Positions 35,705-45,943 of a stretch of DNA of 64,000 nucleotides are shown piece after piece. The DNA is taken from the NCBI GenBank assembly GCA_025175895.1, contig CM045996.1:111279179-111343178 (forward strand), written 5' to 3'. Numbering within the stretch: position 1 is the stretch's first letter; each line of letters opens with the position of its first letter. The DNA is from Wurfbainia villosa. Its lineage: Eukaryota; Streptophyta; Magnoliopsida; Zingiberales; Zingiberaceae. Both the position numbers and the translations under genes were made by a program. The notes below the pieces were generated by a model, which had not been told where the DNA came from, did not search any database, and saw nothing but the letters and a program-made list of their open reading frames with translations.

Positions 35705-38198
35705 ACCTACCTACCGCAAATAAAATGTCGGGTCTACTAGCGGTTAGGTATAGTAAGCTACCAATCATACTCCTATCTGATTTAAGATCAATTGATTTAC
35801 CTTCATGATCACTATCTATCCTAGTGCTAGTGGCCATAGGAGTGGTTACAATTTTGGCATTTTCCAAACCAAATTTCTTGATCATTTCATTTGCATATTT
35901 GGTTTGATAAATATGAATACCCTCATTTGTTTGTTTGACTTGTAAACCTAGGAAAAAGGTAAGCTCTCCAACTAAACTCATTTCAAATTCATTTTCCATA
36001 TTTTTTATAAAGTCTTGAAGAAGATCATCATTTGTTGACCCAAAAATGATATCATCAACATATACTTGGGCTATGAATATATCTTTTAATGTTGACTTTA
36101 TAAACAAGGTTTGATCTACTTGACCTCTTCTAAAATCCTTAGAAATTAAGAATGATGACAATCTTTCATACCATGCCCGGGGAGCTTGTTTTAACCCATA
36201 TAATGCTTTCCTAAGCTTACATACATGATTTGGATAATCTATGTTCTCAAATCCGGGTGGTTGCTCTACATATACTTCCTCCTTAATAAAATCATTCAAG
36301 AATGTCGATTTAACATCCATTTGGTAAAGTTTAAATCCCATGTAGGAAGCATACCCTAAGAGAATCCTAATAGATTCTAACCTTGCAACCGGGGCATAAG
36401 TCTCATCATAGTCAAGCCCCTCAACTTGATTGAATCCCCTAGCAACCAACCTAGCCTTATTTCTAGTGATATTTCCTTGATCATCTAGCTTATTCCTAAA
36501 AACCCATCTTGTAGTAATTATGGTGCTATCATTTGGTCTAGGTACTAATTCCCATACTTGACTTCTCTCAAATTGAGCCAATTCATCTTGCATTGCCAAA
36601 ATCCAATCCGGATCATGTAATGCATCATTGATCGATTTGGGCTCAATTTGTGAGATAAGAGCAACTTGACTAGTAGGAGGTCTATGAAATGACCTAGTTC
36701 TTACTCCTTGAGATAGATCTCCTACTACTTGGTCAAGTGGATGATCTTGATGAATTCTTAGGTTTCTAGAAGGGGTTTCAATTTGATCATTGTTATCTTC
36801 CACCCTTCTTTCATCATCGGAGTCTCCTCTTCCTCCCCCTTGATCATTACCCCTAATGGTCAAATTTTGAAGTTTTTGGGTAATGTCTTGATTATTGTCA
36901 TTAATATCCTTATCAATGGAGGACTTTCTAGGGTAGGTACTAGTAGTTTCATCAAATTGAACATTGGAAGACTCCTCAATCCCTTTGGTTCTCTTATTGT
37001 AGACTCTATACCCTCTACTTGTGGATGAGTATCCAACTAGGATTCCCTCATCCGCTTTTGATTCAAATTTTCCTAAATTATCTTTGGTGTTTAGAATATA
37101 AACTTTACATCCAAAGACTTTGAAATATTGAATTGTGGGTATAGTCCCATTCCATAATTCAAATGGTGTTTTTCCTAAAAACCTATGGATTTGAACCCTA
37201 TTTTGGATATAGCAAGCGGTATTAACCGCTTCCGCCCAAAAGTAGCTAGGTAGAGAATATACATTAAGCATAGTCCTAGCCGCCTCTTGTAGGGCACGAT
37301 TTCTCCTTTCCACCACCCCATTTTGTTGGGGTGTTCTAGGACAAGAGAACTCATGCTTGTACCCTTTCTCTAAACAAAATTGTGAAAATTTTAGGTTTTC
37401 AAATTCACCACCATGATCACTACGGATCCGGTTGATTTTGAGACTCTTTTCATTTTCAACTCTTTTACTAAATCCTATGATTATTTCTAAGGTATCATCC
37501 TTATGTTTCATAAAATAAACCCAAGTATACCTAGAAAAATCATCTACTATAACCAAACAATATTTATTACCATTTAAAGATGGAGTACTATGGCAATCAA
37601 ATAAGTCAAGATGCAATAATTCTAATGGTAAAGAGGTATTGGTTAGGGTTTTACCTTTGTGTGATGCCTTTGTTTGTTTTCCTTCTTGGCATGCATCACA
37701 CAATTTGTTCTTGACATACTTGATCTTTGGTAGCCCTTTGACCAACTCCATCTTGGCTACCTTGGCTATGTTTTTCATGTTGATATGCCCCAATCTTCTA
37801 TGCCATAGCCAACTTTCCTCTTCTTTTGCAACAAAACACTTAGTAGAAATGTTAGAAGCATATGAAAGATCAACATAATAGATATTTGATTTCCTATATC
37901 CAACTAACATGCAATCATTTAATTCCTTGTGTCTAATCATGCATTTAGAGGATTCAAAGGAGACATGATAGTTTGCATCACAAAGTTGACTAACACTTAA
38001 TAAGTTAAATTTCATATTTTCAACTAGCAAGACTTTGTGAATAACAATTTTGGGGGATACCTCAATTGTTCCTCTACCTAATATCTTGAGTTTTCCACTA
38101 TTCCCAAAGGACACCGCTCCCTTCACATATTTAATTATGGAGAACTTGCTCACATCCCCGGTCATATGTGTTGAGCAACCGCTATCCACAATCCACAT
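35631..38198 (-). CDS. Copia pol: protease, integrase, reverse transcriptase (F)
   Basis: 855-codon frame. Protease begins at once: MWIVDSGCSTHMTG with catalytic D5. GAG-pre-integrase LWHRRLGHINMKN and the zinc-binding CDAC follow. The integrase core keeps RSDHGGEF and VVERRNR at D-35-E spacing, with LHLDLFD at the first Asp. The RT region runs from WVFRNKLDDQGN through QMDVKSTFLN to YVDD (36051-36062), which is intact. The last residues after FAVGR are frame-shifted. A TAG at about 38214-38216 separates this frame from gag, and an A10 run ends gag one base out of frame, so translation as one polyprotein is broken. Pol cleaves, copies and integrates the element. The first Met is not a natural start; pol is normally fused to gag. 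Confidence 0.9.
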   Translation of the reverse strand: MWIVDSGCSTHMTGDVSKFSIIKYVKGAVSFGNSGKLKILGRGTIEVSPKIVIHKVLLVENMKFNLLSVSQLCDANYHVSFESSKCMIRHKELNDCMLVGYRKSNIYYVDLSYASNISTKCFVAKEEESWLWHRRLGHINMKNIAKVAKMELVKGLPKIKYVKNKLCDACQEGKQTKASHKGKTLTNTSLPLELLHLDLFDCHSTPSLNGNKYCLVIVDDFSRYTWVYFMKHKDDTLEIIIGFSKRVENEKSLKINRIRSDHGGEFENLKFSQFCLEKGYKHEFSCPRTPQQNGVVERRNRALQEAARTMLNVYSLPSYFWAEAVNTACYIQNRVQIHRFLGKTPFELWNGTIPTIQYFKVFGCKVYILNTKDNLGKFESKADEGILVGYSSTSRGYRVYNKRTKGIEESSNVQFDETTSTYPRKSSIDKDINDNNQDITQKLQNLTIRGNDQGGGRGDSDDERRVEDNNDQIETPSRNLRIHQDHPLDQVVGDLSQGVRTRSFHRPPTSQVALISQIEPKSINDALHDPDWILAMQDELAQFERSQVWELVPRPNDSTIITTRWVFRNKLDDQGNITRNKARLVARGFNQVEGLDYDETYAPVARLESIRILLGYASYMGFKLYQMDVKSTFLNDFIKEEVYVEQPPGFENIDYPNHVCKLRKALYGLKQAPRAWYERLSSFLISKDFRRGQVDQTLFIKSTLKDIFIAQVYVDDIIFGSTNDDLLQDFIKNMENEFEMSLVGELTFFLGLQVKQTNEGIHIYQTKYANEMIKKFGLENAKIVTTPMATSTRIDSDHEGKSIDLKSDRSMIGSLLYLTASRPDILFAVGRYVCKIPILCQRITFGSRQKNIKIY

Positions 38199-38355
38199 AC
38201 CTCGCTCTCCTACCTAAATCACATGAAAAACATAAGCTTTTGGTACCCAAACATTTGGACCGGTAACATTAAGTAAAAACTTCTTAGGTACCCAAGCTTT
38301 CTTAACCTTACCCTTAATAGTTGCTTTCCTATTTATTAATGAAATATAAGCAACT

Positions 38356-39828
38356 TCATTTTTTTTTTGGCTTATATCCTAAACCGGCCTTGTTATAAAC
38401 CGCTCTTTGCCTACTAAGAATCATATCAAGACACTTTGAGCCATTTGAAAATTTTTCTAAACATGCTTTTAATTCACTAACCTCATCCTTAAGTTTGTCA
38501 TTTTCTTCCTTAAGCATGAAAGAATCAACATGTGAAGGTTTTTCATTTTTAATAGCCTTTAGTTCTACCTTCATGCTTTTAACCTTAGATTTAGACTTAT
38601 CTAGAGCTTCTTGAAGATAGGCAATTGACTTATAAAGGAGCTTAACCTTGGGAGAGTTCATTACCTCATCATCACTAGATGACGATTCATCGCTTGAGGA
38701 ATCTTCTTGGCTTGATGTGCCCGAATCATCTCCTAGTGCCATGAGTGCCACATGGCGTGTAATGTGGCAAAGCTCATCATCGGAGGAAGAGTCTTCAACG
38801 CTTGGTGTGTCCCATGTGGTTTGAGCCACCATAGCCTTCTTCTTCTTCTTCTCCTTTTTGTCCTTTTTCTTTTCTTTTTCCTCCTTCTTCTTTAGCTCCG
38901 GGCAATTCGGCTTTATGTGTCCCTTCTTGTTGCAAGCATGACAAATCACATTATTACTAAAACTTGAATTACCACTAAATTTACCTTTTGAGGAATGAGA
39001 CCCCTTCCTTGCTTCTCTATTCTTGAACTCTTTTGACCTTCTATAAAGCTTCTTGACAAAATTTGCCATTTCACTAGATGAGTCTTCATCACTACTTGAC
39101 TCATTCTCGGACTCGGATGATGATGATGCTTCTTTTCTTTCCTTCTTCTTCTTTTCTTTCTTCTCAACAAATAGAGCTAAACCCTTTTCCTTAGAGGACA
39201 TGTTAGTTTGCTCATGTAATTCGAACTCACAAAATAATTCATCAATTTTAATTTGCGAAAGATCCCTAGTTACCTTAATGGCATCAACTATAGAAGTCCA
39301 TAAAGAATTTCTAGGAAATACTTGTAAAATATACCTTACCAAATCCCGGTTGTCAACTCGCTCACCTATGATATGGAGTCCGTTCACAATTTCCTTGAAC
39401 CTTCCATGCATTTGACTTACGGTTTCATGCATCTTCATTTGGAAGGCTTGAAGTTGTCCAACTAATAGGTCCTTCTTGGCCCTCTTTGATTCCTTGGAAC
39501 CTTCATTTAGCTCAATGAGCTTTTCCCATAGCTCCTTGGCGGATTCAAAAGGCCCCACCTTGTTGAGTTGCTCCATTGTGACGCTGCATTGGATGGTGAG
39601 GACGGCCTTTGCATTTGATTCAAATTTCTTATTTATTTCTCTTGTCCAATCCTTGCTTGGAATAAGATGTCCATGTTCATCCACCGGTTCTTCGAAGCCA
39701 TCTACAATACTATGCCAAATTTCAATATTACTCATAAGATAGTACTTCATCCTACCTTTCCAATACGCAAAATGGCTCCCATCGAAGAGCGGTGGCTTAG
39801 CGGTGCTATATCCCTCTTGAAGAGCCAT
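38356..39828 (-). CDS. Copia gag of F (SIRE-like)
   Basis: Intact 490-codon gag. It starts MALQEGYSTAKPPLFDGSHF at the first ATG after the primer site, with the Copia gag core FAYWKGRMKYYLMSN and ELWEKLIELNEG. A CCHC zinc knuckle CHACNKKGHIKPNC lies at residues 296-309. Ser/Asp/Glu-rich and Lys-rich linkers surround it and a coiled coil follows (about 410-460). The protein ends at GLGYKPKKK because a run of ten A (T10 at 38359-38368 on plus) forces TGA; with nine A the frame would read on to AYISL and the WVPK motif toward pol. That could be a true mutation or a homopolymer sequencing error. Gag forms the cytoplasmic particle and packages RNA. Confidence 0.95.
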   Translation of the reverse strand: MALQEGYSTAKPPLFDGSHFAYWKGRMKYYLMSNIEIWHSIVDGFEEPVDEHGHLIPSKDWTREINKKFESNAKAVLTIQCSVTMEQLNKVGPFESAKELWEKLIELNEGSKESKRAKKDLLVGQLQAFQMKMHETVSQMHGRFKEIVNGLHIIGERVDNRDLVRYILQVFPRNSLWTSIVDAIKVTRDLSQIKIDELFCEFELHEQTNMSSKEKGLALFVEKKEKKKKERKEASSSSESENESSSDEDSSSEMANFVKKLYRRSKEFKNREARKGSHSSKGKFSGNSSFSNNVICHACNKKGHIKPNCPELKKKEEKEKKKDKKEKKKKKAMVAQTTWDTPSVEDSSSDDELCHITRHVALMALGDDSGTSSQEDSSSDESSSSDDEVMNSPKVKLLYKSIAYLQEALDKSKSKVKSMKVELKAIKNEKPSHVDSFMLKEENDKLKDEVSELKACLEKFSNGSKCLDMILSRQRAVYNKAGLGYKPKKK

Positions 39829-39868
39829 TGATGTCTTGGTTGATGTTGAGATCTTCCAAGCTATCCGG

Positions 39869-39880
39869 GCTCTGATACCA
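39869..39880 (-). other. Primer-binding site of F
   Basis: GCTCTGATACCA on plus, TGGTATCAGAGC on minus: initiator-Met-tRNA type, adjacent to the 5' LTR. Confidence 0.9.
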
Positions 39881-39882
39881 CT

Positions 39883-41147
39883 TGTTAGGACCCTTGGAAT
39901 GGCTAGAGGGGGGGGTGATTAGCCTTTCTTTCTTTCTACAAAAATGTTAGCGGAAGCAATACAAATATAAGCATAAACAAAAACAAGAAACAAATCTAAC
40001 ACCCGATGTAACGTGGTTCGAAGATGATGCTCCTACTCCACGGCAATCCGTAAGGTGGATTAGCCCTAATCAATCTTCACTAGAACCTCATTTGGATGAA
40101 CCAAGGTGGAGAAATCTTATCTTACAATGCACTCCTCTTCTTTACAATGATGGAAGATTAGGATTAGAGAAGAGGAGGTTTTGGATTGCTAAAAACACTT
40201 GGAAAAACTTGGTGAGAATGTAGGTGTAGTTTGGAGCAAGAGCACTAGCTTCACCAAGCTCCCCATGGCCCCTTTTTATAGAAGAGGGGCTATTTTTCCC
40301 GTTGGGCTTCGATCAGTTGACTGATGCTTACCATCAGTCGACTGTCGCCGAAGCCAACGACTTCTGAAACGCGATCTCCGAGGAGATTCGTAGCCACAAT
40401 CTCCAACGGCCAGGTGATCGCTTGGATCGATCCCTCCATCACGATCGATGGGGTGATCGACCGAGTGATCAAGGCGAATGAGTCGATCGCATTCGCGGGC
40501 AATATTTCCCTTAATCACCGGATCGATTCCTTTGGCAATCGATCGATCATAGTATCCATCGATCGCTTCGCCAAGGCAAATGATCGATGATTAGGGTTTC
40601 ATCCTAACTCAGTCGAAAGCCTGACCAGTCGACTGATACTCCTCAAGTATGAGTAATTCATACTTGATTTTATACCCTAGACCTAGACTCAACCTTCTAG
40701 CTCCTCAATAAGCCTTGCGCCTTCAGGATCCCTCCGAGTCCACGACTTGTTCATCCTTTGCGCTTTGCTTCCAAGAGCTTCCTTCGGTTTCGTCATATCT
40801 TGGGTTGCCAAATGCTTGGACTTTACGCCGCCAAGACTACAAGCTTGGTCTTACGCTGCCAAGACTTTACTTTGGACTTCCTTTGTCAAGGTTCACCTGG
40901 ACTTTACGCTGCCAAGACTACAAGCTTGGTATTACGCTGCCAAGTCCATCCCTTGCACTTCCTTTGCCAAGATCATACTTGGACTTCCTTTGCCACGATC
41001 ATACTTGGACTTTCTTTGCCAAGATCATACTTGGACTTCCCTGTCACTTAAACATTTTCGCAATTAGATCACAAGATATTGCCTAACTTAGATGATTATC
41101 TAAACATCAAAACATATATAAATGCTTGGAGCATTGTTGCACCAATA
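39883..41147 (-). repeat. 5' LTR of F
   Basis: Nearly the same as the 3' LTR outside 40300-40640. Inside that interval most CAGTCGACTG sites are replaced by ATCGATCG-rich sequence, while two sites absent or altered in the 3' LTR are intact (about 40336 and 40627). TATA is at 40273-40280. The 26-bp repeats are at 40960-41040. Confidence 0.95.
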
Positions 41148-41708
41148 ATTTCCACCCTACCTGACCAAGCTGAGTTTGAAGAGAAGATTCTATTACAGCT
41201 TAAGGACCCTGGTGAATTTGTTCTTCCTTGCTCGATTTATGGAGAAAGCTTCGATAATGCGCTGTGTGACTTGGGGTCATCAATGAGTGTGATGCCCTAT
41301 GCATTTTACCTGAAGATGGGATTGGGTAATATACAACCAATGGGTATAGGTATATGTATAGCGGACGACACGATCAAGAAGCCCGTTGGCATGCTACCAC
41401 ACGTGTCTGTAATGATTGAGGATTTCATGATACCCATGGACTTCATCATACTGGACATAGGACTAAATCCCCAAAATCTCATCATTTTGGGAAGGCCTTT
41501 TCTAGCGACTGCAGGAGCATGCATAGATGTGAAGGCACACCAGATCTCTCTGGAGGTAGATGGGGAGATCATCCTTTTCAGCCTTTCAGAACACAGAGCT
41601 CCCTACCTCGACGACTTCACATTTAACAGAATGAAGCCAGAACCTCCAGATGAAGATCCCGAGACAGATGAATGGAGGTTCACTGAACCACGAGAGCCGA
41701 GTTGTTAG
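41148..41708 (+). pseudogene. Aspartic protease domain of element E
   Basis: Continues E gag after the F insertion. It reads TLPDQAEFEEKILLQLKDPG, then the retropepsin active site ALCDLGSSMSVMPY (catalytic D, then LGSS) and the second motif LIILGRPFLATAGACIDV typical of Athila/Tat gag-pol. It ends in a Pro/Glu-rich tail with TAG at 41706-41708. Normally reverse transcriptase, RNase H and integrase would follow; here the next sequence is the GGGAGGCAACCC spacer found after pol in Athila-type elements. The domain would cut the polyprotein. The frame is open from F to the stop but is severed from gag by F. Confidence 0.85.
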
Positions 41709-42190
41709 TAGAGTGTGGTCGAGCTAAACGACTATAAACAAAGCGCTTCTTGGGAGGCAACCCAAGTTTAGTTTTAGATTTCCCTTTTTGATTGCATTGC
41801 ATACATTTGTTTGATTTGAGTTTTGATTTCCATCACATTTAGAGTTAGGACTAGAAAAGAACTTTGCTAGGAAAAAATAAACTCCATATTAGCCTACATA
41901 GCGAAGTGTAGAAAATTCGGACCGTGGTGCATAAATGGGCGAAAAAAATAGGGACACACGGTCTGGCCGTGTGTTTTCGCACGGCCATGCCCGATTGACC
42001 CGAGGCGCACACGGCCTGACCGTGTATTTTCACACGGACGTGGCACGCGAGGTTAAAAGGGGCGAGCCATGTGTTTTCACCCCATTTGCATCGTGTGCTT
42101 CGAAAGTTCTTGCCCTAGACGTGTGATTTCATCTTCCCCACCATCTAGAAGCATTTTTAACCTCTAAGGAAGCCAATAAAAAAAGCAAGT
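41709..42190 (+). other. Spacer of E with AAGCGCTTCTTGGGAGGCAA motif
   Basis: AAGCGCTTCTTGGGAGGCAA at 41741-41760, continued by CCCAAG, is a motif I know from the segment between pol and the extra ORF in Athila-type elements. The rest is non-coding and includes ACACGGTCTGGCCGTGTG and ACACGGCCTGACCGTGT inverted repeats (41957-42022), like those in the LTR. Confidence 0.65.
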
Positions 42191-43411
42191 ATGAGGAGGA
42201 CCAAGCCTGTAGCACCCCGATCTGGTGCCTTGGAGCGACGAACAAGGAGAGTCGACGCCCCTCAAGCTCCGGAGGAGGGTAACGCCCTACCCACTCTTCT
42301 TTTTCGCAATAATGAACAAAGAGATAGATATAATATGCTCTCTACTCATAAACTTACTGCTACTAGGTACTTAGATGAGGATTTGCTAGAGTCCTTAGGA
42401 TTGTTGGGTGATATGCAAGCCCTATTTGCAAAAATGGGGTGGGAAGAGATAATGAGAATAAGGCACCTAACCTACCCTTGGATAGTTCTAGAATTTTTGA
42501 GTTCATTAGAGGTGGAAATTTTAACGGGTAGAGAGAGCGAGGAGTGTAGGATAACTTTTAGACTTTTTAACATTGAGCATGAGTGGACCCTTCACCAATG
42601 GAACTCATGCTTTGGCTTGACGAGTGGGGGAGAGAGAAGAACCCCTATTGGGTTCAACTCTCGGGAATGTTGGACCGAGTTGACGGGGGAGCACGCTTAT
42701 GACCCTTCTAGGGCCAAAGCGTCACGCCTCTAAAACCCCGCCTTTCGATATCTCCACCGCATCATGGCCAGTACTATATTTGATCGTAGGGAGAGTGACG
42801 GTGTAGTTAGAGCTAGCGAGCTATTTTGCCTATGGGATATGCTACAAGAAAGGAGTAGCATCGATGTAGGGTCCCACTTATTCAAACACTTAGTGAAGAT
42901 GGGCAAAGTAGCACGAGGAGAGATCAATGTGGGAGGCCTACTTACCCACATTTGCCATAGGATGGGGTATAATTACACTACATTACAGAGTATAGAGGGG
43001 AGCCCTAGGATCGACCTAGGAGTATGCTTGGCCATGAAAATGATTGTGAGAGAAGGAGACTCTTTATGCTTTGTAAGGAAAAATCTGATGGCCCTTAGGC
43101 TCCCCGACCCGGATCGTACCACCATCGCTATACGCGCCAATTGGCGCTTGGACCTGATAGTCGAGTCCCCTCCACATGAGGGATCATCCACATCAGCGCC
43201 CATCTCTCCACCTTTGTATCACTCTCCCTCTAGTCCACATGTGCATAGGAGCCCACCTAGTCCACGCCGACAAGGGCCTGCATCTGCACCACCACCTTTT
43301 TTTACTTTTGAGCAGGATGCAGGTACGTCAGCCTATGATTTATTGGAGTTTCGATCACGCCTTGATGATATTTACACTGAGCAACAAATGCAGAGGTAGC
43401 GATGGGAGGAG

Positions 43412-44609
43412 TGTTGGGGGATCGGTTGGCCGACTAGAGGGGGGTGAGTAGCCCTTTTACGATGTATGTCGTATTTTGCTCGTCTACAAAACATTAGCGC
43501 AAGCGGAATATGCAAATATAAATAAAGACAAGCAAAATATAAACAAGTAATACAAACACGAGATGTAACGTGGTTCACGGCTACGCTGCTAATCCACGGT
43601 CCGATTCGTCCACGGTGAATCACTCCACAATCTATCCACTAGATCTCTCCTTTGCACAAAGCTAGGTGGAGGTAACCTCTTTACACAAAAACACTCCTCT
43701 TACAAATATAATGGAAATAAGCTTGAGTAAGAGGATGGAAAGCTTTAGAGAACTTGAGAGAGTATTAGAGCATAAGCATTAGCCTCCCAAACCCCCACCC
43801 CCTTCCTTTTTATAGAGGAAGAGGGTTTCTTCCCGTTGACACAGGATCAGTCGACTGATGCCCTCGATCAGTCGACTGATCCCGTAGCCGTTGCCCAATA
43901 ACGACCACTTTCCACGTTGGATTCCATCCAACGGTATTGGCATCAGTCGACTGATACTCGATCAGTCGAGTGCTCAATGGAGTCGACTCGATTCTGTGCC
44001 CATGCACAGTACCATCACCGACCGCATTCCATTCCCCGATCCCGCCGACATCGACCCGATCATTGCCGACATCGACATCGACATCGATCGTGCTAGTCCA
44101 TAGCAGTTGACTGCCAAGCACTAAACTGGTTTTATACCAGTCGATCGACCCATCGACTGGTGTCGGGAAAACCCATCCGACACTTGACCAAAATGGCCAA
44201 GTTTCACCTAAGAGCTACCCTTCCCGGGTTACAATCGCTCACTCTCATCCCTCAGAGTCCCTCGCTTTCGAAGTTCTCTTCGTTCGCGGCTATATCCCTC
44301 GGCAGCATCAGGCGCACGGCTCTGCAATGCTCCTTCGCGTCTCTTGTCTCGAAGTCTACTTCCTCCGGCTTCAGTCCAAGCTCCTCGTCCGGCGGTCCCT
44401 CGAATGCTCCAAGCGCACGACTTCCGCAAAGCTATCCTTCACCGACTCAAGGCACGAGTCATGAGATGTGAAACTCGTCACGGCTCCATGTGCGAATTAC
44501 TAAGCCCTGCACGACTTCAACGCACATATCAAATCACAATAACAACCTAACTTAAACCCTTTGCCACACCATCAAAACCATATTACGGCAAGAGATTGCC
44601 TTAACAATC
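43412..44609 (-). repeat. 3' LTR of B
   Basis: TGTTGGGGGATC...TTGCCTTAACA. TATA (TTTTTATA on plus) at 43807-43814. CAGTCGACTG sites lie at 43850-43990. The stretch 44010-44160 is filled with GACATCGACATCGACATCGA and differs from the other LTR. Confidence 0.95.
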
Positions 44610-45943
44610 TCCCCCTTTTTGATGTGTGGCAATCCGTTTAAGTTAGGTAAAAACATTTGATAAAAATTTCTAAGGTAAGAAAGCATGTAAACATAAAACA
44701 TGATATAGCAACATGCAACTCCCCCTTAATCCATGAAACTCCCCATACAATTTAAATTTCTCCCCCTATCACTTTTTAACAATTTCTCCCTCCCCCTATC
44801 ACAATTTACTTAAACATAATTATCTCTCCCCCTTTGACACCATCAAAAAGATTAACACTAAGTTAAAAACTCATGGCATCAAGTATATTAGAAGGAAAAA
44901 TACCAAAAATTGCTCTAAAACCTGAATTCGACCTCAACTAGTCTGATTTACAGGCCATCAGTCGACTGGTTCAGATACCAGTCGACTGGCACATGATTTT
45001 CAGGATTTCCTGATTTTCGGACCGAATTTCAGAAATGCGTTAAAAATTCCAGAAAATTCGAAAAATCATGAAATTTGGGGAACACATTTCTTTTAAGTAT
45101 ATCTATCAGTGAAAAATAGGTTTTCATGAAAAATCATTATATTTCCACGTATTTGACAAAAATCCAAAAGCTTTAAAAACTACTAGGTTTTTGATCATAA
45201 GAGTATCTATTTTAACACCTAGTCTTGCTTTGAATTGTTTCAAAACATGAATACATAGATTTTAGATTAAGAAATTGTTTTGAAAACATATGAAATATTC
45301 AACCATGATCTTTGGGCAATATGTCTATGAATTAAACATAAGCCTTCCCCATGATTGGTCTATTATTGTTATTTTGATACTTTAAATGACCATCTAAATG
45401 CCATAGGCATTAGTGGACATTTGTATCATCCTAACATCTCACTCATGCTAAGTTTTCAATCAAAGTAGCCTATGGTGAGTGTGAGATGCATCCTAGGGGG
45501 GTTTGTATATACTTAACAATTATATTCATACAATTCTATCAAGGTTAAGTATCAACCTAATAATCCTCATGATCATAATGACATATATGAATTAATTTTA
45601 CATTATGATCATGAAATACATGTATTCATTAAATAATAATCATGCATTAGGTATTATATGATGATAATAAACAAAGTATCACCTAAAGCATGATTCAACC
45701 CTATTTCTCATGATTATGTGCCAAATATTAAAATCATAAATCATGATTTCAAACATACATAGCAATTACATTAATCATCATGATTTAAGCATTATTATCT
45801 ATTTATAGGCACGTTATCATCACCCAACACTATTCTAAAAATGTTGTCCCGTCATCCTAAGTCAACCAAAATATGATATAGGTCAATTTCGTATTGTTGA
45901 CTACCCTAGGGTTTTCCTAACCCTTAAGGATGGATTTTGGAAC
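44610..45943 (-). other. Polypurine tract and non-coding 3' region of B
   Basis: ATCTCCCCCTTTTTGATGTG (44610-44629) is the polypurine tract. The remaining 1.3 kb is AT-rich with CATGATCAT words and two CAGTCGACTG copies at about 44960-44990. No coding frame is seen where pol should be. Confidence 0.75.

Larger units (their letters stand above)
32833..41147 (-). mobile_element. Element F: SIRE-like Copia, nearly complete
   Basis: Minus-strand element with 3' LTR 32833-34073, 5' LTR 39883-41147, primer site 39869-39880, gag 38356-39828, pol 35114-38198 and polypurine tract 34074-34091. The target duplication is perfect: ATTTC at 32828-32832 and 41148-41152. The terminal CA of the 5' LTR is mutated to TA. 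It is inserted in the gag-protease frame of E. It is the best preserved autonomous-type element here, broken by a homopolymer frame change, one stop and one 4-bp duplication. Confidence 0.95.

Noticed and set aside
39053..39742. Plus-strand open frames of 88-120 codons
   Set aside because: Antisense shadows of F gag.
40276..40590. Three overlapping open frames over the F 5' LTR
   Set aside because: They exist only in the scrambled palindrome interval and are absent from the partner LTR.
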